DNA of 39,035 nt from Candidatus Poribacteria bacterium (GCA_028824125.1 JAPPES010000042.1:1-39035), one strand, 5' to 3'; numbered from the stretch's first letter, positions 7,721 through 17,561 are shown. Translations and numbers: made by a program. Notes: generated by a model not told the origin, from the sequence alone.

Positions 7721-10700
7721 CTAAATAGGAATAATTGAGCCTTCCAGAATAGCTGCTAATTCGTGACGTAAACGCTGTGGATCAGTACATTCATAAAATG
7801 CCCAGGGGCCACGCTGTTCTGGTTCCCCGAGTTTTTTTCGATTCCAGTTGTTTACCGCAGAAACCCACCGCTTGGCACCTGCATGTTTCGCGCGAGTTTG
7901 CTCTGGAGCATAGCCTTTGGTTTCCAAAAGCAGGTTGACTCCGTTCTGCAGCCTCACTATAAAATCAGGTTCGTAGTGATGTGTAATCCCCAAGTACTCA
8001 TAGGGAATAGTCAATCCAAGATGGTCATTTCTAACATAGGTCTTTACTGCATTAGATTGCTCCAACCAAAAACACGCTGATCGTTCCCATATTTTGGTAT
8101 CCAGCACGACCTGATTAACTTGGCTACGTTGTGTCCCATGACACGCGCGGGTAGTGAAGAAATCCACAGCTGCAGATGTCCCGACTGATTTGTAGCGATT
8201 CAAAATAGGCAGCAGCGGCGTTTCACCTTCTGTTTCGTCTGGTTGAATTGCTGCTACCAACCGTTCAACAATCAGTGTTACATATTTTTCAAGACCGAGT
8301 TCACACCTATTACAACCACGGAAATCTACTTTGGACTCAATATAGTTATCAACTAACTTAAATACTTGGGGAAATAACCTGTGGCGTGATCTTAGTCTGA
8401 GTCCGGGATTGTTCTGTGGATCAGGGACGGTTTCACTATCACCGACTAATCTCCAGACAATTTGTCCTGCAATCTCAAATTTGATAGTCTGAATGTGTGT
8501 TGTCCTATAATATCCATTTCGGTTTTGTTCAACGAATTCCCCTGGTCCCAAAGTGGTTGTTTCCCCAATCTGATAACCGACTGCAGCTTTTACAAAAACG
8601 TCTGTAGGTGTGTGTTCTAAATCAAGGCGGAGCGGTTCCATTGATTTAATGTCTGCTTTTATTTCGTTTTTTTGCAGTGCAAAAGCATATCCTTCCACAA
8701 CTGGAAATCGTATCTCATAAGCTTTTCGCGCTGGTAACGCTCGGACATGATTTTTAGGTCTGTCCCCCTCTTCGGGCGCTTTGGTTTTCCTACCCCTGAA
8801 TGGAATAACTGAAAACGGAATCCCGTATACATCAACATATTCCTCAGTAAGCAATCCTGTTTCTGGGTCAGGTGTATAATTCATTCTGCGTAACCCGCGC
8901 CCGACTACCTGTTCACAGAGCAGTTGACTGGTAAAAGCACGCAATCCAAAAATATGTGTGACATTGTTTGCATCCCATCCTTCATTTAGCATTGCGACTG
9001 AGACAACGCATCGTATCTGTGCTCCTGGCTTACCAGGCTTTCCTATTGTAGCAACAATTTCTCTGAGTGCCTCTGCGGCTTGTGATGCATTCTGGTTAGG
9101 ATCTCCGCTTTCTGCTTGTGCCAGCATTTTACTGTCAATGCGCAGCGTTCTTTTTATATTTTTGGTGTTTGAAAATAGTTCGGAAAAGACGGGGCCTTGT
9201 CCGTAAGCAATCTTTGTCTTTGCCTTTTTCTTCCCCTTTCCACTGATACTGTTTTCGTCAATATCCTCAACCACACGTTCCCTGGAAATCCTTTGGTAAA
9301 AATACTCTGCAATATCAGTGTTATCGCAAACAATAATTAGCACTGGTGGTGTTTTGTCCTGTTTATCCGATGCTTCTTCAATATATCCAAAACGTTCCTC
9401 CCACTGACTTGCAAGTGTTCTCAGTGCATCTTCTGCTTCCCGATAGACGACTTCCGGTTTAGGTTTTCGCGCTCTGCCGGGCAATCTTTCTGCTGGTAAA
9501 ATCGCATCATTAATTGTTTTCCATAAACGAAAGAATTTCGGTTCAGGTCTACCAGTATTGTCACTTACTGGCAGGCGAGGTATTTTCGTTATACCGCTTT
9601 CAATTGCGTCAACTAAACCAAAATCGCTTACAAGCCACGGGAATGGAGAACCTTCGCGGTAACCGCTTCCTTTAATGTAAAACGGTGTAGCAGAGAGATC
9701 AACACAGAATTTGATACCACACCCACCGTTAATCTTATCCAAACCTTCTACCCACACGGTTGCATCTTGGCGTTCTCTTTTTTCCTCTGCAGAGAGTTTA
9801 TCCTCAGTCGGTGCGGGACGATAGGCATGATGCCCTTCATCGTTTAGTACCATAATCGGCGCGCGATCATGAAGTTCACCTAACACACGTTTGGCAAAAA
9901 CGTCCGGTGTTTCCTTGCCTTTATTGACAACGGTATAAGTCTTTCCACCTTCGCTATGTTCTGATTCAGGCGCAAATTGATGCCAATTGGTAACCAACAC
10001 TTTCCCACTATTGAGCAACGGACGGAGTTTTGTCGGAATGAGTTCAAATTCATCATAGTAATTATCTGTATCTTCGGGACGTAACACCTGCAGCCGTTGT
10101 TTGATTGTGAGATTCGGACAAACGACAAGTGCTGCTGCGGGGAAACGTTCATCAGAAGGTACTTTGCCACGATTGCAAAATGCCCACGCGATGAGCATTG
10201 CCATTACAACAGTCTTGCCGCTGCCGGTTGCCATTTTACAACCGTAACGGATCAAGTCTGGAATATCGAGATCGTTCGGGGAATCAACTAATTTGAAAAG
10301 ATCATCTTTGGAAAATTTAGGATTAAAGCGTGGTCCTCTCTCTCGCTGAAGTATTTCGACGAGATAGATGATGGTCTCTACTGCTTCGCGTTGACAGAAA
10401 AAGAGTCGTCTTCGTAGGTCTTCGCGTCCCCAATGTCGCAGCAATTCTTTCGTTACATTCGTCCCACTTTCGTATTTTGAGTTGCGCCACCGCCGGACAT
10501 CATCGCGGAGTGCGTTCACTAACGGTAAATCGTCGCGCTGTTCTTCTTGAAAAAGTTTAAGTTGGTCGCTACCGGTACGTTCTGTTTTGTACCAATATCC
10601 TGCCTCGCGCCGTCCCGGTTGCTTGGATGCCTCACCGGTTTGTGTATCGTAAACCCAGTGTGCAGTTGGTTCTTCGTAGGGACTGCACAGGATCGGTTGT

Positions 10701-10741
10701 TCTACGGGTTGGATTGGGAGTTCAAGCTGGTCTTGGTTCAT
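7721..10741 (-). CDS. res: Type III-like restriction enzyme, Res subunit: DExH helicase-nuclease
   Basis: A 1006-aa superfamily 2 helicase fused to a nuclease. Visible motifs: Walker A ATGSGKT (171-177), DExH box D301-E-G-H (301-304), SAT (350-352), MLNEGWD (584-590) and QVVGRGLRR (611-619). Near the C-terminus, P925-D926 and E940-T-K942 form a PD-ExK nuclease site (DFIVRLQNG then LLLETKG). This layout is that of Res proteins, which translocate and cleave unmodified DNA together with Mod. The opening (PILCSPYEEPTAHWVYD) recalls a family I know as BPTD_3080-like restriction endonucleases. AAGGA precedes the ATG. It is the third gene of the operon Mod, DUF2971, Res. Confidence 0.92.
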   Translation of the reverse strand: MNQDQLELPIQPVEQPILCSPYEEPTAHWVYDTQTGEASKQPGRREAGYWYKTERTGSDQLKLFQEEQRDDLPLVNALRDDVRRWRNSKYESGTNVTKELLRHWGREDLRRRLFFCQREAVETIIYLVEILQRERGPRFNPKFSKDDLFKLVDSPNDLDIPDLIRYGCKMATGSGKTVVMAMLIAWAFCNRGKVPSDERFPAAALVVCPNLTIKQRLQVLRPEDTDNYYDEFELIPTKLRPLLNSGKVLVTNWHQFAPESEHSEGGKTYTVVNKGKETPDVFAKRVLGELHDRAPIMVLNDEGHHAYRPAPTEDKLSAEEKRERQDATVWVEGLDKINGGCGIKFCVDLSATPFYIKGSGYREGSPFPWLVSDFGLVDAIESGITKIPRLPVSDNTGRPEPKFFRLWKTINDAILPAERLPGRARKPKPEVVYREAEDALRTLASQWEERFGYIEEASDKQDKTPPVLIIVCDNTDIAEYFYQRISRERVVEDIDENSISGKGKKKAKTKIAYGQGPVFSELFSNTKNIKRTLRIDSKMLAQAESGDPNQNASQAAEALREIVATIGKPGKPGAQIRCVVSVAMLNEGWDANNVTHIFGLRAFTSQLLCEQVVGRGLRRMNYTPDPETGLLTEEYVDVYGIPFSVIPFRGRKTKAPEEGDRPKNHVRALPARKAYEIRFPVVEGYAFALQKNEIKADIKSMEPLRLDLEHTPTDVFVKAAVGYQIGETTTLGPGEFVEQNRNGYYRTTHIQTIKFEIAGQIVWRLVGDSETVPDPQNNPGLRLRSRHRLFPQVFKLVDNYIESKVDFRGCNRCELGLEKYVTLIVERLVAAIQPDETEGETPLLPILNRYKSVGTSAAVDFFTTRACHGTQRSQVNQVVLDTKIWERSACFWLEQSNAVKTYVRNDHLGLTIPYEYLGITHHYEPDFIVRLQNGVNLLLETKGYAPEQTRAKHAGAKRWVSAVNNWNRKKLGEPEQRGPWAFYECTDPQRLRHELAAILEGSIIPI

Positions 10742-10790
10742 GAAGATTTCCTTAGATGTCGCTGTAGCTTGTTTTTAGGAGTGGATTTAC

Positions 10791-11780
10791 TTACCTGAGT
10801 TTTATTGATGATTCCACTACTTTATTTGGGTCAATACCATATTGTTCTACTGCATCTCGGATAATTGGCAAGGCATAAGACTCTGTATAGGGAGAAAGTA
10901 TAATATTATCTATAAGTAATTTTGGGTCTACAGAAACCTGCTTTCTGCGCTGAAGCTCATACGAGTTATTTGGCGTGCGAACAACAAGGTGCCCGTCTGG
11001 ACTCAACGCTTCTTTTTGTGAATATGGATCGATTATAACACCCAATTCCTTATTGTAGAATGGTATATCATTTAACATTGGTCTGCCCCAAATTTGATAC
11101 GTTATATATCTATAGGACATGATTATACGAACTTCATTTTCGGCTTTGTATAATTTTTGTTTGTGAAGTACTGGTTGATAAAAAAGTTCCTCTATAATTA
11201 CAGGGTCTGACAGATTTTCATTAGAGAATTTATCAAATCCGTTTATATGCTCTGTATTATAGTCTTTATATTCTATTTTTCCTATGTATAGCAACCCATT
11301 TGAAGTATAAAACGCATTTTTCATTGCACTTATTGTAGTCTTTATTGCTAATGTTGCATTCTGGTGTCGGTACCTGTCCCACATTAAAATATTTTCTGTG
11401 GAAGCTGCAGACCAGCAATGCGTTAGCATAAAGTGTCTTACGAAACTGGACATTAAATATTCAAAAGTGTCTACATGAAGATTAGGTGTATAACTATAAA
11501 GAAGTTCTGATGCAAATGACATTTTCAATTTGTGTTTATCGTAGTATTCATCTTTCAGAACGGGTGTTGGGTCTTGCCAAAGTAAATGCTTACAAACTTC
11601 ATTATAAGATGGAACACTTAAAGTGGCTTCAGCTGGATCTTCATACAAAGACACCGGTGAAAACACACATTTGCTTGTCTTTAATATTGATAGTAATTGA
11701 TATATGTTCAGGTAATGCATCAATTGTGTGTCATTTGACGGTGTTACTATATAAGAAGGTTGATCTGTAATAACCATCAT
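10791..11780 (-). CDS. DUF2971 family protein, inserted between Mod and Res
   Basis: The 329-aa protein has the DUF2971 pattern: an N-terminal LNIYQLLSILKTSKCVFSPVSLYEDPAE segment, the CWSAASTENILMWDRY motif near residues 122-137, and KLYKAENEVRII near 215. The biochemical role of DUF2971 is not established; such genes are frequent near defence genes. No signal peptide. An AAGGA site lies 9 nt before the ATG at 11780. It starts 85 nt after the end of the Mod C-terminal fragment and ends 49 nt before Res, all on one strand, so it is probably part of the restriction operon. Local base composition is more AT-rich than in Mod and Res, which fits separate acquisition. Confidence 0.8.
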   Translation of the reverse strand: MMVITDQPSYIVTPSNDTQLMHYLNIYQLLSILKTSKCVFSPVSLYEDPAEATLSVPSYNEVCKHLLWQDPTPVLKDEYYDKHKLKMSFASELLYSYTPNLHVDTFEYLMSSFVRHFMLTHCWSAASTENILMWDRYRHQNATLAIKTTISAMKNAFYTSNGLLYIGKIEYKDYNTEHINGFDKFSNENLSDPVIIEELFYQPVLHKQKLYKAENEVRIIMSYRYITYQIWGRPMLNDIPFYNKELGVIIDPYSQKEALSPDGHLVVRTPNNSYELQRRKQVSVDPKLLIDNIILSPYTESYALPIIRDAVEQYGIDPNKVVESSIKLR

Positions 11781-11865
11781 CGCATTTATTCCTTGAAAAA
11801 CATAATAACGGGCAAAGCGTGATTTTCTATTGGGATTGTAATTCTACACAATTTCGTTACACCAA

Positions 11866-12252
11866 TCAAGTATATCTTTCTGTTCGTAAAGCATGCACGC
11901 GCATCACTTCATTCCCACGCGGATCAATTACTTTGACTGCTACACACGCATGTTCACCCGCAGGAAACGGCAACGATTCTGTGCCACTAAATTTCTCAAA
12001 ACATTCTGGGTCAATTACACCTTTGAGATCGCGAGCAATTTTGTCCCATGCTTTTTTGTCGGGAAAGAAGGCCTGTGTGATGCAGAAATCGCGCCCATTA
12101 TAATCGGAATCAATAAACCACGCTGCAACCTTATCTGCACCTGCAGAATTCACTGTGTTGTCCACAGGATTATAAATGTCTACACCTTCCATCTTGACGG
12201 TGAACTCACCATTTTCTAATGGTTTGAGTTCTGTACGCGGCAGTCCGAACAC
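11866..12252 (-). CDS. mod: C-terminal fragment of the Mod methyltransferase (frameshifted)
   Basis: This 128-aa frame begins with a GTG that has no ribosome binding site and overlaps the end of the 871-aa Mod frame by 37 nt. Read upstream of the GTG the frame gives S-Q-L-F-T-V-F-G-L-P, the natural continuation of the Mod sequence after KETP, whereas the Mod frame itself runs into a cysteine-rich tail (CLPCSDCRVQ). I recall that related Mod proteins continue as GDLLKETPxSQLFTVFGLPR and end with the FPAGEHACVAVKVIDPRGNEV segment found here. It is therefore almost certainly the last ~130 residues of Mod, displaced by loss of one base near 12270 or by an assembly error. It carries no known domain on its own. 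Confidence 0.8.
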   Translation of the reverse strand: MFGLPRTELKPLENGEFTVKMEGVDIYNPVDNTVNSAGADKVAAWFIDSDYNGRDFCITQAFFPDKKAWDKIARDLKGVIDPECFEKFSGTESLPFPAGEHACVAVKVIDPRGNEVMRVHALRTERYT

Positions 12253-14831
12253 GGTAAACAGCTGGCTGGTGTTTCCTTGAGTAGGTCCCCCATTACCACG
12301 TCGGGGTTGATGTGTGCCATGTGAGTACGAACGCTCGGATTCAGATCTTTTTGGATTGCGGTTTGTGCTGCGTCATCAAAACTGAAACCAGCAAAGACGA
12401 GATCATCAAATCCGTAACGATATGCTGTACGTAAACACTGTTCAACTTGCATGGCAGTAACGGGTCCGTGTTGTGGTCCAAATGCTACTGCAACGCGACG
12501 TTCAGTTTCATCATCTTCCCAGCTCCCTTCGGCGTGAAGGACATCCCCCTCAAGCGGGTCAAGTGTGGCGAATTTCATCGTTTTGTTATCTGGAAACCGC
12601 ACACCATCATTCTTAAGCAAGCGGATTATTTTATGAAGGTATGCTTCTGCATTTACTGCCTCGTGTCCTTCTTCTTCATCTTCAAAAGTGTCTGTTGCTT
12701 CTTCAGGTTCGCCTCCGATAGGTGAATCAGCATCAAGTGACTCTTCGGCGGGTTGCACCGCTTCCACTGTGAAAGGACCACTCACACGAATCCGCTTTCT
12801 GTCCACTTCTGGCTGATCGACTAACTCCTCACCTTCGGAGGATGCGGCGATGCATTCATTTATCTCGTCCATCTTTTCACGCCAATGGTTGCGGTAATCT
12901 GTTAATACATCTTGTAAAGATTCGGGCCAATCTGGATCGATATCAAAAGGCACTTCCCATTCTTGCCATACTTCATCGGGAAGCTGCCAACGTCGTCTAT
13001 CTGCATCTGTGATAGATCTTTTCCCTTCGCGTTTCTCCTTCTCTGCGAGTTTGGCGTGGAGTTTAGTACGAATTTCTTGTGTAACTTCTGCTAAAGTGTT
13101 GTTTAGTGTTTCCAACTTGTCTTTTAGAATGGGTTCATGCTTTTCAAAGATAGGGTCCAGTGCAGTGTTTTGGGCAATGTTCTTAAGCATGATATGTGGA
13201 ACAACTTTGTTAATGAACCCACCCGCTATACCATTCGATTCATCCTTAAGTTTGTAACAGTCGAAAGTTGCAGTTAAAAGACGTTGACGCGTTATAGCGA
13301 TTGCGACACGACTCGTGTCAATTGTAAGCCATCGCCTGCCCCACTGCTCAGCTACAAAAGCAGTAGTGCCACCACCGCAGGTTGGATCAAGGACAAGATC
13401 ACCTGGATCAGTTGTCATTAACATACAGCGTTGGATGACCTTAGGATTTGTTTCTACAACATACATTCTTCCGGGTCGCGACCCAGCAGTATCGGTCCAC
13501 TGGTTGGTAATTGAGCGTCCTGGAAAGTCACCAGCGTACCGAATATAACGGAGAGCATTTTCAGTTCCAATCAATCTTCTCTGTCTCGCTAATCTGTCTA
13601 ATCCGTCACGGTTTGTACTCCAACCTCTATCCCCAGGAGGGGTATAAGTTCTGCCTTCAAATTCATACTCATAAGTTGCACTACCCCCAGTTTGCGAAGT
13701 AATTGAATAGTCTACAAATCTCCGACTTCCCTCAGGTAAAAGTCCAGGATTTTCCACTTCTTCCTTTGTCATTCTTCGCCGTATCCGATTCGGTAGTTCA
13801 ACTTGTGTATATGAGTCAAGGAGCGGATCAGGCGTACATTCATCAAATTCATTCCAGAGTTGTCTGTACTTCATTTGATCTTTATCCTTAGAATACCATA
13901 ACAGATAATCAGATATTGCGGCTAACCCAGTTGAAGAGGTCATCTCGCCCCGTGTCCAAGTGATTATGCTGGCAAAATTTTCACTTCCAAACACATCATC
14001 CAATAGGCATCGCACAAGATGGACATGATCATCATTAATCTGTACAAAGACACTTCCACTGTCATGTAATAAGTCTTTGGCAACGATCAGACGGTCACGC
14101 AGATAAGCAAGATAGGAGTGTACACCGAGCGTCCACGTATCACGGAAAGCTTTAATCTGCTCTTGTTCTCGAGTTAAATCTTGAGGTCTATCACTTACAT
14201 TACGCTGAAAGACAGTAGATTGGAAGTTAGAAGCATACTTGATGGCGTAAGGAGGGTCTATATAGATCATCTGGACCTTGCCAGCGAGGTCTTCCCGATG
14301 TGCAAGAGAGCTCATCACGGTAAGACTATCACCTAAAATGAGTCTGTTTGCCCATTCCACGTCACGCTGGTAATAATCCAACGCCTTATCATAAGTCAGC
14401 TGCGGATCGGCAAATAGGTTACGTTGGACGTTTTCGCGTTTTGCTACCTTCAGAATCGCTTTTGCACTTACACGTTCATGGATATGCAATGCAACTGGAT
14501 CAACGGCAAAGGATTTTTTCTCCTGTTTGCCTGCCCATTCAAGCCACGGTTCGTGGTGTTTAAGCGCATCTGCAATTGTTTTCGCTTCTTCGGCAGAGAG
14601 GACTTCGCGCTGTGCTTTTTGGAGCAGTTCGGGGAGTTTATCGGCATCACCGTTTGGGTCAAATCGGAGGTTTGGCGGGAAGTGTGGATTGTATACGTAT
14701 TCCTGCTTCGGTTTTTCGTGGATTTTTCCTTGTGCTGCGATACCTGCGGGTGGGTTGTTCTTTCGTTTTGCGTTGTCGTGTCGGTAGTCTTGGACCTCTT
14801 TCTCTTGAGTGGTGCGTTTTTTTGTTGCCAT
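12216..14831 (-). CDS. mod: Type III-like site-specific DNA methyltransferase (Mod), beta class, 3' frameshift
   Basis: The 871-aa frame contains an N6-adenine/N4-cytosine methyltransferase domain with motif IV DPPY at 192-195 before the AdoMet motif DPTCGGGTT at 482-490, the beta-class order of type III Mod proteins. The region between them would hold target recognition. The last ~16 residues (from ASCLPC on) are out of frame; the true C-terminus continues in the 11866-12252 frame, for a full length near 990 aa. AAGGAGG stands 7 nt before the ATG at 14831, and a strong promoter lies just upstream. Modification would protect host DNA from the Res gene. Whether the frameshifted protein is active is unknown, since the catalytic domain is intact. 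Confidence 0.92.
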   Translation of the reverse strand: MATKKRTTQEKEVQDYRHDNAKRKNNPPAGIAAQGKIHEKPKQEYVYNPHFPPNLRFDPNGDADKLPELLQKAQREVLSAEEAKTIADALKHHEPWLEWAGKQEKKSFAVDPVALHIHERVSAKAILKVAKRENVQRNLFADPQLTYDKALDYYQRDVEWANRLILGDSLTVMSSLAHREDLAGKVQMIYIDPPYAIKYASNFQSTVFQRNVSDRPQDLTREQEQIKAFRDTWTLGVHSYLAYLRDRLIVAKDLLHDSGSVFVQINDDHVHLVRCLLDDVFGSENFASIITWTRGEMTSSTGLAAISDYLLWYSKDKDQMKYRQLWNEFDECTPDPLLDSYTQVELPNRIRRRMTKEEVENPGLLPEGSRRFVDYSITSQTGGSATYEYEFEGRTYTPPGDRGWSTNRDGLDRLARQRRLIGTENALRYIRYAGDFPGRSITNQWTDTAGSRPGRMYVVETNPKVIQRCMLMTTDPGDLVLDPTCGGGTTAFVAEQWGRRWLTIDTSRVAIAITRQRLLTATFDCYKLKDESNGIAGGFINKVVPHIMLKNIAQNTALDPIFEKHEPILKDKLETLNNTLAEVTQEIRTKLHAKLAEKEKREGKRSITDADRRRWQLPDEVWQEWEVPFDIDPDWPESLQDVLTDYRNHWREKMDEINECIAASSEGEELVDQPEVDRKRIRVSGPFTVEAVQPAEESLDADSPIGGEPEEATDTFEDEEEGHEAVNAEAYLHKIIRLLKNDGVRFPDNKTMKFATLDPLEGDVLHAEGSWEDDETERRVAVAFGPQHGPVTAMQVEQCLRTAYRYGFDDLVFAGFSFDDAAQTAIQKDLNPSVRTHMAHINPDVVMGDLLKETPASCLPCSDCRVQNSNH

Positions 14832-14857
14832 AAATGTCCTCCTTGTCGTTATCGGAG

Positions 14858-14886
14858 ATAATACCTTAAACTGTGCCTGAGGTCAA
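14858..14886 (-). promoter_or_regulatory. Sigma-70 promoter of the restriction-modification operon
   Basis: On the minus strand TTGACC (14886-14881) and TATTAT (14863-14858) are spaced by 17 bp. Transcription would begin near 14851, about 20 nt ahead of the Mod ATG, with the AAGGAGG site in the leader. Confidence 0.75.
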
Positions 14887-15019
14887 GTGATTTTCAGAAA
14901 TAAAAACAAGTAATTGATTAAATTGTGCAAATTTGACACAATACCTTGCAGATTGAACATCTATCACAAAATATCAAACAATGGAACACAGGGCGTAGAA
15001 GTTCCAAAGGAGTTGGGAA

Positions 15020-15895
15020 ATGATTCGAAAATTCAACAAGAGCAGCGTTCACAGGTTTACCATAATCATATTATCCAACCTTATTTTGTTGCTATTTACT
15101 TTTTTACCGGTTCTGCAAGTAGATGCGCAGCGCAACGAAGCAACGGTCGCTGGGGACTGGACATTTGACAATGGAAATGCAAAAGACACCTCAAAAAATG
15201 GGATCCATGGCAAATTTGTTGGAAACCCGGTATCCGTTTTAGGAATAGTTGGTAAGGCGTTTGAGTTTGATGGCAAAGGCGATGGTATAGGTATTCCGGA
15301 TTCTCTACTTATAAATACGGGTGGACCTTATACTGATCGAACTGTCGCAGCCTTTTTTAAATGTAAGGACATTAGCAAAAATGAGAAGCAGGTGATTTTT
15401 CAAGAAGGTGGCGCCACACGCGGCTTATGTATCTATGTACACAGTGGTAAAGCCTATGTTGGCGGTTGGAATCGCGCGCAGTACAATTGGAATGGTGCGT
15501 GGATATCAGAGAAAATTAGATCAAATCGGTGGCATCATGTGGCTGTAGTCATTCGAAATGCCGTTGATAAAGTCGAAAAAGATAAGTTAGAAATGTGGTT
15601 AGATGGTAAACTTGTTGACACAGAAGCAGGTGGGCAGCTTCATGCTCACGGGAATGACACCTCGATCGGTTACGTCACACAGAAGACAATTTACCATGAT
15701 GGTGTTGAAGAGTTAAGCAATGTTGGCTGGTTTGATGGGATCATTGACGAAGTGCTCGTCTACAATTCAGCTTTTGATGATACAGATTTTCGGAAAATCG
15801 CGCATCCCTTAAGCATTGAACCGAAAGGAAAATCCACAACTATGTGGGGATACCTAAAAGCAAAGCGGACTGAAAATCTGGGGAGCGAAAGATAA
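15020..15895 (+). CDS. Secreted LamG-domain (concanavalin A-like lectin) protein
   Basis: A 291-aa protein with a signal peptide (hydrophobic stretch about residues 14-34, likely cut after VDA36) and one LamG/concanavalin A-like beta sandwich from about 44 to 260. Recognisable landmarks are GDWTFDNGNAKDTSKNG, the RWHHVAVVI strand and DGIIDEVLVYNSAF at the end of the fold. Such domains bind glycans or act as extracellular recognition modules; there is no catalytic domain. AAGGAG lies 8 nt before the ATG. It stands alone, divergent from the restriction operon and 352 nt ahead of the ABC receptor. Confidence 0.9.
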   Translation: MIRKFNKSSVHRFTIIILSNLILLLFTFLPVLQVDAQRNEATVAGDWTFDNGNAKDTSKNGIHGKFVGNPVSVLGIVGKAFEFDGKGDGIGIPDSLLINTGGPYTDRTVAAFFKCKDISKNEKQVIFQEGGATRGLCIYVHSGKAYVGGWNRAQYNWNGAWISEKIRSNRWHHVAVVIRNAVDKVEKDKLEMWLDGKLVDTEAGGQLHAHGNDTSIGYVTQKTIYHDGVEELSNVGWFDGIIDEVLVYNSAFDDTDFRKIAHPLSIEPKGKSTTMWGYLKAKRTENLGSER

Positions 15896-16122
15896 AAATC
15901 TACAATACTTATTGGACAAAACATATTCGCTCATTTGTGTCATTAAAAGAATACTTGAAATAACCTGGGAACTTAACATTTTCCTCGACCCATATTTTGA
16001 TCTAAACGATTGTGTGAGATAAAGTTCGTAGCAGTTCAGCATGGACTTCTTCACACAAAGCATCTAAAAAACCTTATGTACATTTGCCTCTACAAAAACT
16101 GGGGTAAATCAGGAAAAAAACC
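15896..16122. other. Intergenic stretch without a gene
   Basis: AT-rich sequence between the LamG gene and the ABC receptor promoter. I see no convincing coding frame, RNA gene or strong hairpin. A minus-strand open frame here lacks a ribosome site and protein-like composition. Confidence 0.5.
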
Positions 16123-16152
16123 TTGCTTATAATATATTTAATTTGCTATAAT
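16123..16152 (+). promoter_or_regulatory. Promoter of the sugar ABC transporter receptor gene
   Basis: TTGCTT at 16123-16128 and consensus TATAAT at 16147-16152 are spaced by 18 bp. The predicted leader is about 90 nt. It contains a near-palindrome around TCTATAGA (roughly 16190-16204, GCGTTCTATAGAGCG), which could be a repressor operator or a small hairpin. Confidence 0.6.
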
Positions 16153-16247
16153 GATGGATAAATTTGGATCGTTGGAGTACCCTGTGCGTTCTATAGAGCG
16201 TCTGGTGCTAATTAAATAGAGTTACAGAATCAAAAGGAGTTACAGAA

Positions 16248-17561
16248 ATGAAACGTTTGTCTATATGTTTTATTCTTTTAACGCTGATAGTTTTTATGGG
16301 ATGTGGAAATCAACCCAAGTCCCTAACAATTGTCTGGGCAGAATGGGATCCGGCTAACTACTTACAAGAACTTTCTAAAGACTTTACTGCCGAAACAGGA
16401 ATTGCTGTTGATGTAGTACAAATTCCATGGGGTAATTTTCAAGATAAAGTCTTCACATCCTTCGTTGGACAGGAAGACATCTATGACATCGTAATCGGAG
16501 ATAGTCAATGGCTTGGTAGGAATTCCGTTGGAGGACATTACATGGATCTAACCGATTGGATTAAGGAAAATATTGATGTTGATTCAATCTACGGACCTGC
16601 GATGACTGCTTTTGCGGAGTACCCGAAAGGCAGTGGAGAGTATTGGGCATTACCCGCCGAAGTAGATGCAGCTGGATACGTATACCGAAAAGACTTCTTT
16701 GAAGACCCGAAGGAGATGGAAGCGTTTCAAGAAAAGTACGGTTATGCCCTTGCACCGCCCAAAACTTATGCTGAACTTCGTGACATAGCCGAATTCTTTA
16801 CACGTCCTGATGACGAACTCTACGGAATCGCAACGTGGTACAGCAAAGAATACGATGGAATTACAATGGGTTTTCAGCAAGTCATGTGGAGTTTTGGCGC
16901 GTCTTACGGTGACTCAAAAACTTACAAAGTTGATGGACATATTAATACTGATGATGCTGTGAAGGCACTTCAATTTTACAAAGATTTGTTAAAATTTGCG
17001 CCACCGGATGCACCGAATTACTATTGGTCTGAAACCTTGGATGCTTATCTTGCGGGTAAGGTTGCGATGGCAATGAACTATTTCGCCTTTTTCCCAGGTG
17101 TTGTTGACTCAGAGAAGAATCCTACCTCTCATGATAAAAGTGGTTTCTTTGTTGCACCTGCTGGACCGAAAGGACACTATATCAGTATCGGTGGTCAAGG
17201 CATGTCAATTTCTACTTATTCCAAAAACCAGGATATCGCAAAGCAATACCTGAAATGGTTTATGCAGAAATCTGTACAAGAAAAATGGGCGAAATTGGGT
17301 GGGTTCACACCGCTCAAAGAAGTTTTGGAATCGGATACATTCAAAACAGCGACTCCATATAATGAAGCGTTTGCCGCAAGTTTTCCATATCTGCGTGATT
17401 TCTGGGCAGTCCCGCAGTACGCTGAACTGTTAGAGGTCTGTCAGACCAATTGGAGTGAAGCTATCACCGACATCAAGTCCTCTAAGGAAGCTCTTGACAC
17501 TATAGCACAGAAACATGAAGAAATCTTTGCAGAGGCGATGAAGGAAAACACCGAAGAATAA
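16248..17561 (+). CDS. Sugar ABC transporter substrate-binding lipoprotein (family 1)
   Basis: A 437-aa extracellular solute-binding protein, family 1. The N-terminus is a lipoprotein signal with the lipobox F-M-G-C19, so it is anchored at the outer face of the inner membrane. The mature start (SLTIVWAEWDPANYLQELSKDF) and the AGKVAMAMNYFAFFPG segment are typical of carbohydrate receptors of the MalE/UgpB group. AAAGGAG lies before the ATG. It should feed the two permeases downstream, although a repeat-rich gap of nearly 500 nt separates them. The sugar cannot be told from sequence. Confidence 0.93.
   Translation: MKRLSICFILLTLIVFMGCGNQPKSLTIVWAEWDPANYLQELSKDFTAETGIAVDVVQIPWGNFQDKVFTSFVGQEDIYDIVIGDSQWLGRNSVGGHYMDLTDWIKENIDVDSIYGPAMTAFAEYPKGSGEYWALPAEVDAAGYVYRKDFFEDPKEMEAFQEKYGYALAPPKTYAELRDIAEFFTRPDDELYGIATWYSKEYDGITMGFQQVMWSFGASYGDSKTYKVDGHINTDDAVKALQFYKDLLKFAPPDAPNYYWSETLDAYLAGKVAMAMNYFAFFPGVVDSEKNPTSHDKSGFFVAPAGPKGHYISIGGQGMSISTYSKNQDIAKQYLKWFMQKSVQEKWAKLGGFTPLKEVLESDTFKTATPYNEAFAASFPYLRDFWAVPQYAELLEVCQTNWSEAITDIKSSKEALDTIAQKHEEIFAEAMKENTEE

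Noticed and set aside
14424..14861. Plus-strand frame of 145 codons across the start of Mod
   Set aside because: The translation is a Phe/Cys/Leu-rich antisense reading of the Mod N-terminus and has no ribosome site.
15854..16063. Minus-strand frame of 69 codons after the LamG gene
   Set aside because: No ribosome site, overlaps the LamG 3' end, and shows no protein-like pattern.
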